Part shown: positions 37,301 through 46,625 of the stretch, piece after piece
Layout of the letters: every line of letters begins with the position of its first letter
Numbering within the stretch: the first letter of the stretch is position 1
NCBI GenBank assembly: GCA_029266835.1
Contig: JAQSWD010000002.1
Span: 46,860-110,859, forward strand
Source: Steroidobacteraceae bacterium
GTDB taxonomy: Bacteria; Pseudomonadota; Gammaproteobacteria; Steroidobacterales; Steroidobacteraceae
Length of the DNA: 64,000 bases
Direction of reading: 5' to 3'
Made by a program: the position numbers and the translations under genes
Notes under the pieces: model-generated
The model's database searches: none
Told to the model about the DNA's origin: nothing
The model's input: only the letters and a program-made list of their open reading frames with translations

Positions 37301-37755
37301 GCCGCCGGCGCCGGCGCAGCCACCGGCTCCGCATCGCCGATGATGTCGATGTCGGGAGAAGACAGCGTGACGTGCCCCAGCGAGAACTGCTGGTGACGGA
37401 GGAAATCCCAGGTGTCGAATTCCACGCGCAGCTCGGGGGCGATCACGCGCACGCGCCCGCGCGCGGGATCGGTCAGCTCCACGCGCTCGAACACCGCGCT
37501 GGTGCCATCGATGCCCCAGGCGAAATGCACATTGTCGAAACGCACCGCGAGACCGGTGCGGTCGGTGATCAGTTTCTCGAGGGTGGCGCGCTGTTCCGGA
37601 ACGCGTGCGGCGATGACCTGCGTGAACACCGCGCCGATGGCGCCCAGCAGGCCCAGGCTGAAGATGACCAGCACCGTGCGACGCACCCAGTGGCTCGGTG
37701 CCACCCGGGTCGACGCTGGTGTTCCCCCCCCTTGTTCAAGGGTCGGTCCGGTCAT
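34372..37755 (-). CDS. yhdP: YhdP (TIGR02099) AsmA-like envelope protein
   Basis: A 1127-residue inner-membrane protein with one N-terminal span (about 24-47) and a very long periplasmic beta-rich groove, one of the AsmA-like bridge proteins that carry phospholipid to the outer membrane. Recognised by the N-terminal RVPEQRATLEKLITDRTGLAV and FAWGIDGTSAVFERVEL, size, and position directly after rng. Length is close to E. coli YhdP (about 1270), a little shorter. Co-transcribed with rng. Confidence 0.92.
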   Translation of the reverse strand: MTGPTLEQGGGTPASTRVAPSHWVRRTVLVIFSLGLLGAIGAVFTQVIAARVPEQRATLEKLITDRTGLAVRFDNVHFAWGIDGTSAVFERVELTDPARGRVRVIAPELRVEFDTWDFLRHQQFSLGHVTLSSPDIDIIGDAEPVAAPAPAAARATAAKIATAGEDEAAMVRRYTAWAELMPVGRVEVEGARVHLFRRGERAARHNFTLSQAVISRGTNSFNAFGTMLLSQDIGQSLFVSAKLDGLGAAKGASGELRVIARRVFLDKLGSLAARGRGTIDATLTLRDGRLHDGNWQLSARELQLSPKSSRNSHADTRFDHFTVQGKLRRVQDDFQLEFTDLQLTRGARLERAPRVSARVSLAPGTTRVAAVTAAADRMPFMASEFVAGALAPRLDAPLEFAGSDWAPSAGELRDLRFDSQARTLSANVTGVELSRASDNARVAHLAARIELEGDQALITFEPERVVELRVGEGEPREIRLAGTVSAHGAGDLSFGKLRVQSGETSIGVDGDWTLAGRQSGPLSVELSNVDRAMLGDAWTLLSLQQLPQFADVQDGRIVSGRLSVLPRTDADKRVVDWRRSRGSLELAGLASAGADVPRLASAAGKLEFARGGAQLRLTTGTIEDLQLSDARVDWPRTGSPRLRAAAQGELNSPLLRRALQEQGLDRLAGHVTLEAEARGEAELSKPESWRVTARLDNASLPLSGELPSVEKISGTVRLAGGELRGLALTGAWLGGAVEVETRRAGARGVTSASVKGVADAAPLLKLLGQPGAAGLVSGQLAWSGTLQRDDAAGEAAEGWQLSMTSTLAGVESRLPEPFDKTRARAVPVTAGLHFDARGIRDFEIESGRNSIQGRVLDGAVQARFDIQGVAGELQDSNGPHQPRLGIDRLDLRRAPVVLAAAGAMLPEAGELLVTVAEVRHANRALGALDASLTRRGDGVEFSLDSTDDSPHELAATGQCLPDQPCRMEFTVNTLQLPSLLGDEKLPAEWPTQTLHASGELAWRGDAGADITRALTGSFELETQGANSSHQLLASAVLADGHIELANVQGTGPDFDQAFRGSGRVGLLARTYDLTLDYEQISLAASAVPPPARVRLSRAWSSLRGSVARRDSAQATPARRVQWHGTWD

Positions 37756-37773
37756 CTCGATCAGGTCTCTCCA

Positions 37774-39243
37774 TCACGCCAGTACCACGTCGTACTGGTC
37801 GAAGCCGTAAAGCGTTTCCACCTGCAATCTGATGGGCCGCCCGATCTGGTGCTCCAGTTCGGCAAGCACGGCGGACTCCTCGTCCAGCAGGCGGTCGATC
37901 ACATTCTGGTGGGCCAGTATTAACAGTTCACGGGACTGGAACTGCCTGCTCTGGCGCACAATTTCACGGAATATCTCGTGGCAGACGGTTTCAGGCGTCC
38001 GCACGAAGCCCCGTCCTTCACAACTGGGACAGGCCGCACACAGCAAATGTTCCAGGCTGTCCCGGGTGCGCTTGCGGGTCATTTCCACCAGGCCCAGCGA
38101 GGACACGCTGGCGATGTGCGTCTGGGCGTGGTCGCCGGACAGCGCGCGCTGCAGCGCGTCCATGACCTGTGCGCGGTGCGCGACGTCCGTCATGTCGATG
38201 AAATCGATGATGATGATGCCGCCGAGATTGCGCAGCCGCAGTTGCCGCGCGATGGCCACCGCTGCTTCGAGATTGGTGCGGAATATCGTGTCCTCGAGAT
38301 TGCGGTGCCCGACGAAGCCTCCGGTGTTGACGTCGATCGTGGTCATCGATTCGGTCTGGTCTATCACCAGGTGTCCGCCGGACTTCAGGCTCACGTTGCG
38401 GTCGAGCGCCTTGCCGATTTCGTCCTCGACGCCATGCAGGTCGAAGATGGGCCGCGCGCCCTGGTACAGCTCGATGCTCGTGGTGCTGCCGGGCATGAAT
38501 GCCGCGGCGAATTCCAGCATCTGCGCGTGCGAGCTGGCGCTGTCGACCAGCACGCGGTCGACGCCGCGCGCCAGTTCGTCGCGCAGGATGCGCGTGGGCA
38601 GCGGCAGGTCTTCGTACACCAGCTCGCCCGCGCGCGACTTCAGGCCTTTCTCGCGCACGTGCTGCCAGAGACGGCAGAGATATTTCATGTCCTCGCGGAT
38701 GGCGTCCGCGTCGGCGCCTTGCGCGGCGGTGCGCACGATGTATCCGCCGGTGGTTTCAGCGGAGATGGATTCGCCAACCAGGCTCTTGAGCCGCGCGCGC
38801 TCACCTTCGTCCTCGATGCGCGCCGACACGCCCACGCCTTCGCCGCGCGGCATGTACACCATGAGCCGCGACGGCAGGGCGACGAAAGTGGTTAGACGCG
38901 CGCCCTTGGTGCCCATGGGGTCCTTGACCACCTGCACCAGTATGTCGTCGCCCTCGTGCACGAGGCGCTTGATGTCCGGCGCCTCGGGGAGGCCGACGAG
39001 GGTGTTTTCGGAGATGGGCGTGGCGATGTCCGCGGCGTGCAGGAATGCCGTTCGTTCCAGCCCCACGTCGATGAAGGCGGCCTGCATGCCGGGCAACACG
39101 CGCTGCACGCGGCCCTTGTACAGATTGCTGACGATGCCGCGCCGGCTCTGACGCTCGACGAACAGCTCCATGAGCACGCCATTCTCGATGAGCGCCGCGC
39201 GGTTCTCGCGTGGCGCGACGTTGATGAGGATTTCGATGGTCAT
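37774..39243 (-). CDS. rng: ribonuclease G
   Basis: Endoribonuclease that matures the 5' end of 16S rRNA and turns over mRNA. In its 489 residues are the S1-like RNA-binding domain (NLYKGRVQRVLPGMQAAFIDVGLERTAFLH), DNase I-like region with TIDVNTGGFVGHRNLEDT holding the catalytic Asp, the zinc-link CPSCEGRG, and the small C-terminal domain. It lacks the long C-terminal scaffold of RNase E. Its ATG overlaps the maf stop by 4 bp. Confidence 0.96.
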   Translation of the reverse strand: MTIEILINVAPRENRAALIENGVLMELFVERQSRRGIVSNLYKGRVQRVLPGMQAAFIDVGLERTAFLHAADIATPISENTLVGLPEAPDIKRLVHEGDDILVQVVKDPMGTKGARLTTFVALPSRLMVYMPRGEGVGVSARIEDEGERARLKSLVGESISAETTGGYIVRTAAQGADADAIREDMKYLCRLWQHVREKGLKSRAGELVYEDLPLPTRILRDELARGVDRVLVDSASSHAQMLEFAAAFMPGSTTSIELYQGARPIFDLHGVEDEIGKALDRNVSLKSGGHLVIDQTESMTTIDVNTGGFVGHRNLEDTIFRTNLEAAVAIARQLRLRNLGGIIIIDFIDMTDVAHRAQVMDALQRALSGDHAQTHIASVSSLGLVEMTRKRTRDSLEHLLCAACPSCEGRGFVRTPETVCHEIFREIVRQSRQFQSRELLILAHQNVIDRLLDEESAVLAELEHQIGRPIRLQVETLYGFDQYDVVLA

Positions 39244-39851
39244 CGCGCGACCCCCGCCCCGCGCCACACGGGGATTCCGGCGGCACGCAGCATCTCGGCG
39301 GTTTCGTACAGCGGCAGCCCCATGACGCCGGTATAGCTGCCGGAAAGATTGGACACGAACACCGCGCCGAGACCCTGGATGGCATACGCGCCCGCCTTGC
39401 CCTGCGGTTCGCCCGATGCCCAATACGCGCGCATCTGCGCTTCCGCGAGATGCGCGAATTGCACCTGCGTCGAGGAGATGCCCATGAACTCGCGGCCGTC
39501 GGGCATGCGCAGTGCGATGCCGGTATGCACCACGTGTACGCGGCCGGAAAGCCTGCCCAGCATGCCGATCGCGTCGGCTTCGGATTCGGGCTTGCCGAGG
39601 ATGTGCTCATCGACGACCACGGTGGTGTCGGCGCCGAGCACGGGGAGGTTTTTCTGGCGATCCCAGATCGCCTTGCCCTTCTCGCAGGCGAGACGCATCA
39701 CGTAGTGATCGGGGCGCTCACCGGCCCTGGGGGTTTCGTCGATGTCGGCCGGCGTCACCACGTGCGGCACGCCGATCAGGTCCAGCAACTGGCGGCGACG
39801 CGGCGATGCCGAGGCCAGCCTCAGCACCGGCGCTGGTTTCTTCTCCCCCAT
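39240..39851 (-). CDS. maf: Maf-family nucleoside triphosphate pyrophosphatase
   Basis: A 203-residue house-cleaning pyrophosphatase (YhdE type, dTTP/UTP). Recognised by LRLASASPRRRQLLDLIGV, EKGKAIW, LGADTTVVVDEHILGKP, RVHVVHTG and GLPLYETAEMLR. Start ATG 39851 puts the family motif seven residues in. It lies between rlmH and rng. Confidence 0.94.
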   Translation of the reverse strand: MGEKKPAPVLRLASASPRRRQLLDLIGVPHVVTPADIDETPRAGERPDHYVMRLACEKGKAIWDRQKNLPVLGADTTVVVDEHILGKPESEADAIGMLGRLSGRVHVVHTGIALRMPDGREFMGISSTQVQFAHLAEAQMRAYWASGEPQGKAGAYAIQGLGAVFVSNLSGSYTGVMGLPLYETAEMLRAAGIPVWRGAGVAR

Positions 39852-39874
39852 CCCATTCCCCTCTCGACTTCGAA

Positions 39875-40339
39875 TTATTCTCGATGGTACGGGTGATTGT
39901 GCAGCACGGAATGCGCCCGATACAGCGCTTCGGCGAGGATCACCCGGACCATGGCGTGCGGGAAGGTCAGCCCCGACAGGGACCAGCGCAGGTGCGCCTT
40001 CTTCAATATTTCCGGCCCCAGGCCGTCGGGACCGCCGATCAGGAAGCAGAGATTGCGCCCGTCCTGCTGCCGCTGCGACAGCCACTTGGCGAGATCCAGG
40101 GTGGTTAGGGACTTCCCGTGTTCGTCCAGTGCGACGAGGTAGTCGTCACCGGCACGCTCGAGCAGCCGCTTTTCCTCGTCGGCCTTGGCGCGGGCCTTGT
40201 CCTTGCCCGTGTTCTTGCTTTGGGGCAACTCGTCCAGTTCCACGCGCAACGAGGATTTCAACCTGCGCGTGTACTCGTCGTAGGCCGTGGCGACCCACTC
40301 CGGCATGCGCGTACCGATCGCGAGGATGCGAACGCGCAA
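39875..40339 (-). CDS. rlmH: 23S rRNA (pseudouridine1915-N3)-methyltransferase
   Basis: A 154-residue SPOUT methylase acting on the intact 70S ribosome. It has the knot motifs LDEHGKSLTTLDLAKWLS, FLIGGPDGLGPE and the C-terminal LTFPHAMVRVILAEALYRAHSVLHNHPYHRE, which is nearly invariant. It follows rsfS by 15 bp. Confidence 0.97.
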   Translation of the reverse strand: MRVRILAIGTRMPEWVATAYDEYTRRLKSSLRVELDELPQSKNTGKDKARAKADEEKRLLERAGDDYLVALDEHGKSLTTLDLAKWLSQRQQDGRNLCFLIGGPDGLGPEILKKAHLRWSLSGLTFPHAMVRVILAEALYRAHSVLHNHPYHRE

Positions 40340-40354
40340 ACGAAACGACTCTCG

Positions 40355-40834
40355 TCAGCGCGCGGCGCGTGCCCGGCCGGCTGCCTTGGCAGCGGCCTTG
40401 CGGGGCGGCGGCGCGGCGGCTTCAGCCGGCGGCTCCGAATCTTCCCAGAGCTTTTCGAGCCCGTAGAACTCGCGTACGCGCGGCAGCATCACGTGGACGA
40501 CGACGTCGGTGAGATCGACCAGCACCCACTCGCCCTCGCGCGCGCCTTCCACACCCATGGGGCGGAAATCGTTCTGCTTGGCGAATTGCACCACGCGATC
40601 GGCGATGGCCTTCACGTGGCGGTCGGAGTTGCCGGAGGCGATGACGACGATGTCGGTGATGTCGGTGAGATGCCGTACGTCCATGACTTTGACGTTGACG
40701 GCTTTCATGTCATCGAGCGCGGAGTTGACGATGCGCAGAAGGGTCTGCGGTACGGGAGCTTTCTTGAGCTTCTGGGCCGGTGCAGCGGGTTTTGGCGAGG
40801 CGACTGCGCGGCGGGAACGGGTTTTGGTGGCCAT
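40355..40834 (-). CDS. rsfS: ribosomal silencing factor RsfS
   Basis: Binds uL14 and blocks subunit joining under starvation. The core (about 30-135) has [35 protein letters not shown] and [31 protein letters not shown]. Both ends carry unusual basic/Ala-rich extensions ([16 protein letters not shown] and [15 protein letters not shown]), making it 159 residues instead of about 105. Between nadD and rlmH, as expected. Confidence 0.95.
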   Translation of the reverse strand: MATKTRSRRAVASPKPAAPAQKLKKAPVPQTLLRIVNSALDDMKAVNVKVMDVRHLTDITDIVVIASGNSDRHVKAIADRVVQFAKQNDFRPMGVEGAREGEWVLVDLTDVVVHVMLPRVREFYGLEKLWEDSEPPAEAAAPPPRKAAAKAAGRARAAR

Positions 40835-40852
40835 TGATCTCCGTGGGTTTCG

Positions 40853-41521
40853 TTAGCGAGGTCGAGCATAACACCCGGAATCGCGAATGATCTCGCGAAC
40901 CGTGTCGGGAACCAGGAAACGCGGATCGCGACCGGCGTCGATGATCTGTCGCAATTCCGTCGAGGATATTTCGAGCTGGGTTACTGCGTGCACGTAGATG
41001 CGGCCGGCTGGCGAACGATGCAACTCATTTACCGCGCCCGTGCCCCGATCCACCATCAGTTCTCCCAGTGGACCTTGCGTAGGCGCTTTCCAGCCCGGGC
41101 GATGCGCCACCACCACATGCGCGAGTTCGAAGAGCTCTCGCCAGCGGTACCAGTTCGGCAGGCCCAGGAAGGCGTCCATTCCGAGCAACAGGCACAAGGA
41201 ACGGTGCGGAAACTCGCGCCGCAGCTCGGTGAGCGTGTCCACGGTGTACGAGGCGCCAGCGCGGCGCACTTCGCGATCATCGACGACGAAGCCGGGCTGG
41301 TCGGCCACGGCCGCGCGCACCATGGCCAGGCGCAACTCGGCATCCGCCAGTGTGCGCTCGCGATGCGGCGGATTGCCCGTCGGCAGGAACCGCACCTCCT
41401 CGAGCTTGAGCGACTGCCACAACTCGAAGGCCGTGCGCAGGTGCCCGAAGTGGATGGGATCGAAGGTGCCACCGAAGAGGCCCATCGGGCCGAATGTGCC
41501 GGTGGAAGAGGGAGTGTTCAC
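40853..41521 (-). CDS. nadD: nicotinate-nucleotide adenylyltransferase
   Basis: Forms deamido-NAD from NaMN and ATP. The 222-residue product shows MGLFGGTFDPIHFGHLR, ASYTVDTL and the ISSTELRQII of the KMSKS-like site. The start is GTG 41521, overlapping the holA stop by 4 bp; ATG 41485 (MGLFGG) is an equally plausible shorter start. Confidence 0.95.
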   Translation of the reverse strand: MNTPSSTGTFGPMGLFGGTFDPIHFGHLRTAFELWQSLKLEEVRFLPTGNPPHRERTLADAELRLAMVRAAVADQPGFVVDDREVRRAGASYTVDTLTELRREFPHRSLCLLLGMDAFLGLPNWYRWRELFELAHVVVAHRPGWKAPTQGPLGELMVDRGTGAVNELHRSPAGRIYVHAVTQLEISSTELRQIIDAGRDPRFLVPDTVREIIRDSGCYARPR

Positions 41522-42534
41522 GCGGCGCGATGACCCGGAGTGTGGGAAGACAGGGGCAAGGCGCGGCGCCCGGCGAATTCCACGATGATGAGTGCCATCT
41601 CATCCCAGGCGTCGCCGCGGTGCTGGCCCTTGATCATGCGGTCGGCGCGCGACAGCCGCGCGGCGAGTCGGGCGAAGGGCAACCGGGCGGCGCGACGCTT
41701 GGCGCTCTCGAGCGCCGCCGACGGCTTCTGCCAGCCCTTGTAGCCGGGCGACGGATCCGTCGTCCCCCAGACATTGTGTATCTCGCGATTCAACGACCAC
41801 AGCGCGAGCGTGGCCTCCACGCCCTCGCTGCGCAGGCCGGCGAGGATGCGCAGCGCGCGCGGCACGTCCCCGCCCAAAGCCGCCTCGCCCAGCTGGAACA
41901 CGTCGAATCGCGCGCTGTCGGCGATCGAGGCCTGCGCGGTGGCGAGGTCGATGCGCGTGCCGCCGGTGAGTTTCAGCTTCTCCAGCTCCTGGTGCGCCGC
42001 GAGAAGATTTCCTTCCGTGCGGTCGACGATGAAACGTACGGCATCTTCGTCGATCTCGATCGACATCTGCGCCGCGCGGGCGCGCAGCCACTGCGGCAGG
42101 CGCGCCACTTCCACCGGCCACACCGGCAGCCAGGCGCCTGCGGTTTCGAACGCCTTCACCCAGGCGGAATTGTTCTGCTCTCGTTCGAGCTTGCCCGTGA
42201 TCATGAGGTAGACGTTGTCGGGGCCGGGGTTGTCCAGCAGTTCGGTGATGGCCTTCGCGCCGCCGGTCCCCGGCTTGCCCGAGGGCAGGCGCAGCTCTAT
42301 CAACTTGCGCGAACCGAACAGTGAAAGGTTGTTAGACGCCGCGCGCACTTCCTCCCAGTCGGCGACACGCTCGATGAAATGCACTTCGCGTTCGTCGAAG
42401 CCCGCCTTCTTCACGCGCGCGCGAATGGCGTCTGCGGCCTCACCCACCAGCAGGGCTTCATCGCCGGATACGAGATAGGCACGGGCGGGCTCACCGGACA
42501 GGTGGGAACGGAGGGTGTCGAAGGTGAGCTTCAA
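41518..42534 (-). CDS. holA: DNA polymerase III delta subunit
   Basis: Clamp-loader subunit that opens the beta clamp. The 338-residue product has YLVSGDEALLVGEAADAIR, LFGSRKLIELRLPSG, NVYLMITGKLEREQNNSAW, the TEGNLLAAHQELEKL loop and the C-terminal collar domain. The start appears to be TTG 42534 (giving MKLTFDTLR), with another TTG at 42561. In most gammaproteobacteria lptE lies directly upstream; here a ten-kilobase block lies in between. Confidence 0.93.
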   Translation of the reverse strand: MKLTFDTLRSHLSGEPARAYLVSGDEALLVGEAADAIRARVKKAGFDEREVHFIERVADWEEVRAASNNLSLFGSRKLIELRLPSGKPGTGGAKAITELLDNPGPDNVYLMITGKLEREQNNSAWVKAFETAGAWLPVWPVEVARLPQWLRARAAQMSIEIDEDAVRFIVDRTEGNLLAAHQELEKLKLTGGTRIDLATAQASIADSARFDVFQLGEAALGGDVPRALRILAGLRSEGVEATLALWSLNREIHNVWGTTDPSPGYKGWQKPSAALESAKRRAARLPFARLAARLSRADRMIKGQHRGDAWDEMALIIVEFAGRRALPLSSHTPGHRAA

Positions 42535-42635
42535 GGTGCGCCTGGGAGAATGGGTGCCCAATTATGGTGGAAACCAGGGCCCGGAACATCGGCAAGTTGC
42601 CCGGCGCCAGGCCAACCGATAGTCTCGCCGCTCCG

Positions 42636-42962
42636 ATGCGCCGCATGCGTTTCAAATCCGTGGTTTGCTCGCTCCTGGCGGTGGCCCTGCTCATCGCCAC
42701 CAGCCAGTACCTGACGCATTTCCATATTCAGCCTGCCCATACTGTCGCTGTGGACGTGGACAACGCCATGGGCCACGGCGGAAATGAGCATTGCAGCCTC
42801 TGCCTGCAGTTCGACCGGCTGCCGGCGCCACCCGCCGCCCAGCCGACCGTCCCGGCATATTTCTTCCTCATCGCCACGCTTGAAGCCGAACGGCTCGAAC
42901 GGCTGGCGCTCGAAACCCCGCAACTCTGGCCGCCCTCGCGCGGCCCACCCGCCCTCGCCTGA
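42636..42962 (+). CDS. small membrane protein with HCSLC motif (DUF2946-like)
   Basis: A 108-residue protein with one N-terminal membrane segment (about 9-26), histidines (THFHIQPAH) and GHGGNEHCSLCLQF, a likely metal-binding CxxC. A second hydrophobic stretch (about 70-80) follows. Such DUF2946-type genes commonly sit in front of a TonB receptor and are linked to copper or other metals. The relationship is by layout and motif. ATG 42636 is preceded at 10 nt by TAGTCT. It diverges from holA. Confidence 0.6.
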   Translation: MRRMRFKSVVCSLLAVALLIATSQYLTHFHIQPAHTVAVDVDNAMGHGGNEHCSLCLQFDRLPAPPAAQPTVPAYFFLIATLEAERLERLALETPQLWPPSRGPPALA

Positions 42963-43028
42963 TCCGAAGCCGTCGCACGCGGGCTCGCGCCCGCGCGCTT
43001 CCTTTTGATTCCAGGTTCGAGGTTTCCC

Positions 43029-45038
43029 ATGAATTATTGTCCATGCCCGTTGCGGGCGTTTCTGTTCATTGCTTCGCTGTTCACGTCCACCACTGCTTTC
43101 GCCGACGACCATGACAAGCTCGACGAAGTGGTGGTGACCGCCACCGCGCTGCACGAGTCGTCGCTGGAAGTGGCGCAACCCACGTCGGTGTTGTCGGGCG
43201 ATGCGCTGGTGCGTGACCGCGGCACCAGTGTCGGCGAGGCGCTGGCCAACACGCCGGGCATCAGCGCCACCTATTTCGGCCCGCAGGCCAGCCGGCCGGT
43301 GATCCGCGGGCAGACCGGCGAGCGCGTGCAAGTCAGCGAGGATGGCGCCGAGTCCCTCGACGTGGCGGCCTTGTCGGCGGACCACGCGGTGACCATCGAC
43401 CCGCTGCTCGCCGACCGCGTGGAAGTGTTGCGCGGGCCGGCCACACTGCTCTACGGCAATGGCGCGGCTGGCGGACTCGTGAACGTGCTCGTGCATCGCG
43501 TGCCCGATCGGGCTTACCAGAACCGCCTGGAAGGCGCCGCCGAGATCCGCGGCAACAGCGCGCTCGGCGAACGCGCGGCAGCGGCGCGAATCGATGGCGG
43601 CATCGAGGGGTGGTCTTTCCACGGTGACGCCTATGCGCGCGACACCGACGATGTCGAGATCGCCGACTACGCCCTGTCCCGCGCGGCGCGTGGATCAGGA
43701 GACTTCACGCCGGAGGAAATCGCTGATTCCCGCGGGCGCATCGCCAATTCATCCAGCCGACTGCGCGGTGGCGCGGTCGGCGTTTCGCGCGTGGGCGAGG
43801 CGGGCTTCGCCGGCTTCGCGGTCAGCCGTTTCGAAACCGCATACGGCATCCCCGGCCCCGAGGAAGGCGTTTCCATCGACATGGGCCAGACGCGCCTGGA
43901 TTTCAACAGCGACTGGCACGCCGGGAACGAGTGGATAGACGCCGCGCACCTGCGCGCGTCTTTCAACCGCTACGAACATGCGGAGCTCGAGCCCGGCGGC
44001 GAAGTGGGCACGCAGTTCGACCAGGATGGCCTGTCGGTACGCCTCGCGGTCGAAACCGCCGAGCTGGCGGGATGGCGCGGAAGCTGGGGCCTGCAGTTCC
44101 GCCACGTGGACTTCGCCGCGCTCGGCGAAGAGGCCTTCGTGCCGGCATCCGAGACCCGCAATGTCGGTGTGTTCGGTTACGAGGAGCGCGCCTTCGGGCC
44201 GTTGACCGTCGAAGTCGGCGCGAGACTGGAAAGCCAGCGCGTCACTGCCACCGACGAACTACCGGAGTACGACTCCGCGCGCGGCAGTTTCGCGGGCGGG
44301 CTGGTGTGGAAGTTCGCCACGGGGTGGAGCACGGCGCTGAACGCCACGTCGACGACGCGCCATCCCACGTCGACCGAGTTGTATGCCGATGGCCCGCACG
44401 TGGCCGTGCAGCGATTCGAGATCGGCGATGCGGCGCTGCGCCCGGAGCGCGCCACGACTCTGGATTTTTCGTTGCGACATCGAGCCGATGAGTGGTCGAT
44501 GTCATTGACGGCGTATCGCAGCGACTACACCGATTACATCTACACCTCGCTCACGGGCGAAGTGGAGGACGACCTGCCCGTGGCCGTCTACCTGCAGGAC
44601 GACGCGGAGTTCACCGGCTTCGAAGCCGAGGTGGAGCTGCCGCAGATCGGCGTCGCCGGCGGCAAACTGTCCACCCGGCTCGTGGCCGACGTGGTCCGCG
44701 CGGAACTGGATGCCGGCGGCGACCTGCCACAGATTCCACCGCTGCGTGTCGGCGCGGAAGTCCGATATTCGCGCAATGCCTGGTCGGCCGGCGTGTCGGC
44801 GAATCGCTTCAGTTCGCAGACGCGGGTAGCCGGGAACGAGCTGCCCACGGATGGCTACACCATGCTCGGCGCCGACGCCTCGTGGCGTATTCCTTCGGCA
44901 TCGGGCCGGGAGTGGTTTGCCTACCTGCGCGGTGAGAACCTGCTCGATGAGGATGCGCGCCGCCACACCTCGCCACTGAAGGAGTTCGTGCCATTGCCGG
45001 GGCGCTCCGTGGGCGCGGGCCTGCGGCTGGAATTCTGA
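43029..45038 (+). CDS. TonB-dependent outer-membrane receptor, ZnuD-like
   Basis: A 669-residue receptor: signal peptide (about 1-25), TonB-box-like EVVVTATA (33-40), plug with [20 protein letters not shown] and [23 protein letters not shown], then a 22-strand barrel ending in Phe (GLRLEF). The late [15 protein letters not shown] agrees with the zinc receptor ZnuD group. Histidines and acids in the plug support a metal substrate. No Zur box was recognised upstream. It is probably co-transcribed with the small CxxC gene. Confidence 0.88.
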   Translation: MNYCPCPLRAFLFIASLFTSTTAFADDHDKLDEVVVTATALHESSLEVAQPTSVLSGDALVRDRGTSVGEALANTPGISATYFGPQASRPVIRGQTGERVQVSEDGAESLDVAALSADHAVTIDPLLADRVEVLRGPATLLYGNGAAGGLVNVLVHRVPDRAYQNRLEGAAEIRGNSALGERAAAARIDGGIEGWSFHGDAYARDTDDVEIADYALSRAARGSGDFTPEEIADSRGRIANSSSRLRGGAVGVSRVGEAGFAGFAVSRFETAYGIPGPEEGVSIDMGQTRLDFNSDWHAGNEWIDAAHLRASFNRYEHAELEPGGEVGTQFDQDGLSVRLAVETAELAGWRGSWGLQFRHVDFAALGEEAFVPASETRNVGVFGYEERAFGPLTVEVGARLESQRVTATDELPEYDSARGSFAGGLVWKFATGWSTALNATSTTRHPTSTELYADGPHVAVQRFEIGDAALRPERATTLDFSLRHRADEWSMSLTAYRSDYTDYIYTSLTGEVEDDLPVAVYLQDDAEFTGFEAEVELPQIGVAGGKLSTRLVADVVRAELDAGGDLPQIPPLRVGAEVRYSRNAWSAGVSANRFSSQTRVAGNELPTDGYTMLGADASWRIPSASGREWFAYLRGENLLDEDARRHTSPLKEFVPLPGRSVGAGLRLEF

Positions 45039-45133
45039 CGCTCCGGCGGGACGAAGATCATGCGGAACAGGTCGACGCGCGTCGGGGGCGCCGCGTATTC
45101 TTTGTCGCGGACAAGTACCAGCCAAGGTTACCG

Positions 45134-45490
45134 ATGCCCACCATTTTCGAGAAAATCATCGCCGGTGAGATCCCGGCGACCATCGTGCACCAGGACGATC
45201 GCGTGACGGCATTCCGCGACATCAGCCCGCAGGCGCCGGTGCACGTGCTCATCGTCCCTAACAAGCCCATCCCCACCGTGAACGACGTGGGCGAAGAGGA
45301 CGAGCGCATGCTCGGTCACCTGTTCATCGTGGCTCGGGATATCGCGAAGAAGGAAGGCATCGCCGAAAACGGCTTCCGCCTCATCATCAACTGCAACAAA
45401 CATGGCGGGCAGGTGGTCTACCACCTGCACATGCACCTGGTCGGCGGCCAGGCGCTGGGACCGATGCTTTCCGGAGGAACTCATGGCTAA
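45134..45490 (+). CDS. HIT-family nucleotide hydrolase (HinT-like)
   Basis: A 118-residue purine nucleoside phosphoramidase. Evidence is the start [31 protein letters not shown] and the triad HLHMHLVGG (about 103-111). The stop overlaps the start of the next gene by 8 bp within ATGGCTAA. Confidence 0.95.
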   Translation: MPTIFEKIIAGEIPATIVHQDDRVTAFRDISPQAPVHVLIVPNKPIPTVNDVGEEDERMLGHLFIVARDIAKKEGIAENGFRLIINCNKHGGQVVYHLHMHLVGGQALGPMLSGGTHG

Positions 45491-46577
45491 GGCGAAAACC
45501 AGGAGCGCGACCCGCAGGGTTGCGAAAAATAAGCAGAGCGCGACCCGCAGGGTTGCGAAAAATAAGCAGAGCGCGACCCGCAAGGTGGCAAAGAAAGCGG
45601 CGGTGAAAGCGGCACCGGGCAGAAAGGCGGGCGACTTCTATCCACCCATCAAGCCATTCAACACCGGGTTCCTGCGCGTCTCGCCCGTGCACCAGATCTA
45701 CTACGAGGAAAGCGGCAACCCGAAGGGCAAGCCCGTCGTGTTCCTGCACGGTGGCCCCGGCGGCGGCACGGACGCGAAGATGCGCCAGTTCTTCAATCCG
45801 AAGAAATATCGGATCGTGCTGTTCGACCAGCGCGGCTGCGGCAAGAGCAAACCCGCCGCCAACCTCGAAGACAACACCACCTGGCACCTGGTGGCGGATA
45901 TCGAAGCCATCCGCGAACATCTCGGCATCGACAAGTGGCAGGTGTTCGGCGGCTCCTGGGGCTCGACGCTGGCGCTGGCATACGCGCAGAAGCATCCCGA
46001 TCGCTGCACCGAGCTGGTGTTGCGCGGCATTTTCCTGCTTCGCAAGAGCGAGCTCGACTGGTTCTACCAGGACCCGCTGGGTGCGGCATCCATCTTCCCG
46101 GATCTCTGGGAGGACTACCTGGCGCCGCTGTCGGAGGCCGAGCGCACCAATTGCGTAGCCGCGTATTACAAGCGCCTGACCAGCGAAGACCGCGACACGC
46201 TGCTCGAGGCCGCACGCGCATGGTCCATCTGGGAGAGCGCGCTGTCGTACATCAAGATGAACCTCAACTACGTGAAGCGCGCCAACGAGGCGGACTTCGC
46301 CGCGGCCTTCGCACGCATCGAGTGTCATTACTTCATCAACGGCGGGTTCCTGGAACGGCCGAACCAGTTGCTGGAGGACGTCCACAAGATCCGGCACATC
46401 CCCGCGGTGATCGTGCAGGGGCGCTTCGACATCGTCTGCCCGGCGCGCAGCGCCTGGGACCTGCACCGGGCCTGGCCGGAAGCCGATCTGCGCATCGTGC
46501 CGGACGCCGGGCACTCGGCCTTCGAGCCCGGCATCGCACGCGAGCTGGTGATGGCCACCGATCGTTTCGCGAAGTAG
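45483..46577 (+). CDS. pip: proline iminopeptidase with repetitive basic N-terminus
   Basis: Alpha/beta hydrolase (peptidase S33) removing N-terminal proline. The core begins [15 protein letters not shown]; the oxyanion [22 protein letters not shown], nucleophile Ser in [10 protein letters not shown] and the late Asp and His ([17 protein letters not shown]) are intact. In front is an extra 48-residue Lys/Arg/Ala-rich tail built of an 11-residue repeat ([11 protein letters not shown]) from a 33-bp tandem repeat. GGAGG precedes ATG 45483. The core is standard (about 315 residues), so the tail is an addition. Confidence 0.92.
   Translation: MAKAKTRSATRRVAKNKQSATRRVAKNKQSATRKVAKKAAVKAAPGRKAGDFYPPIKPFNTGFLRVSPVHQIYYEESGNPKGKPVVFLHGGPGGGTDAKMRQFFNPKKYRIVLFDQRGCGKSKPAANLEDNTTWHLVADIEAIREHLGIDKWQVFGGSWGSTLALAYAQKHPDRCTELVLRGIFLLRKSELDWFYQDPLGAASIFPDLWEDYLAPLSEAERTNCVAAYYKRLTSEDRDTLLEAARAWSIWESALSYIKMNLNYVKRANEADFAAAFARIECHYFINGGFLERPNQLLEDVHKIRHIPAVIVQGRFDIVCPARSAWDLHRAWPEADLRIVPDAGHSAFEPGIARELVMATDRFAK
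45504..45593 (+). repeat. 33-bp tandem repeat inside the proline iminopeptidase gene
   Basis: Units 45504-45536 and 45537-45569 are identical; 45570-45593 is a partial, diverged third. Each contains an 8-bp near-perfect palindrome (CGCGACCC/GGGTTGCG around GCA). Being a multiple of three, it keeps the reading frame. Confidence 0.9.
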
Positions 46578-46625
46578 CGCCGTGATCCGCGGGAATTGAT
46601 CCAGGTTCAGCGGGTCAGAGTACGA

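Noticed and set aside
45504..45593. Sequencing or assembly slippage as the cause of the 33-bp repeat.
   Set aside because: Possible, but the third unit is diverged and the frame is kept, which favours a real repeat.
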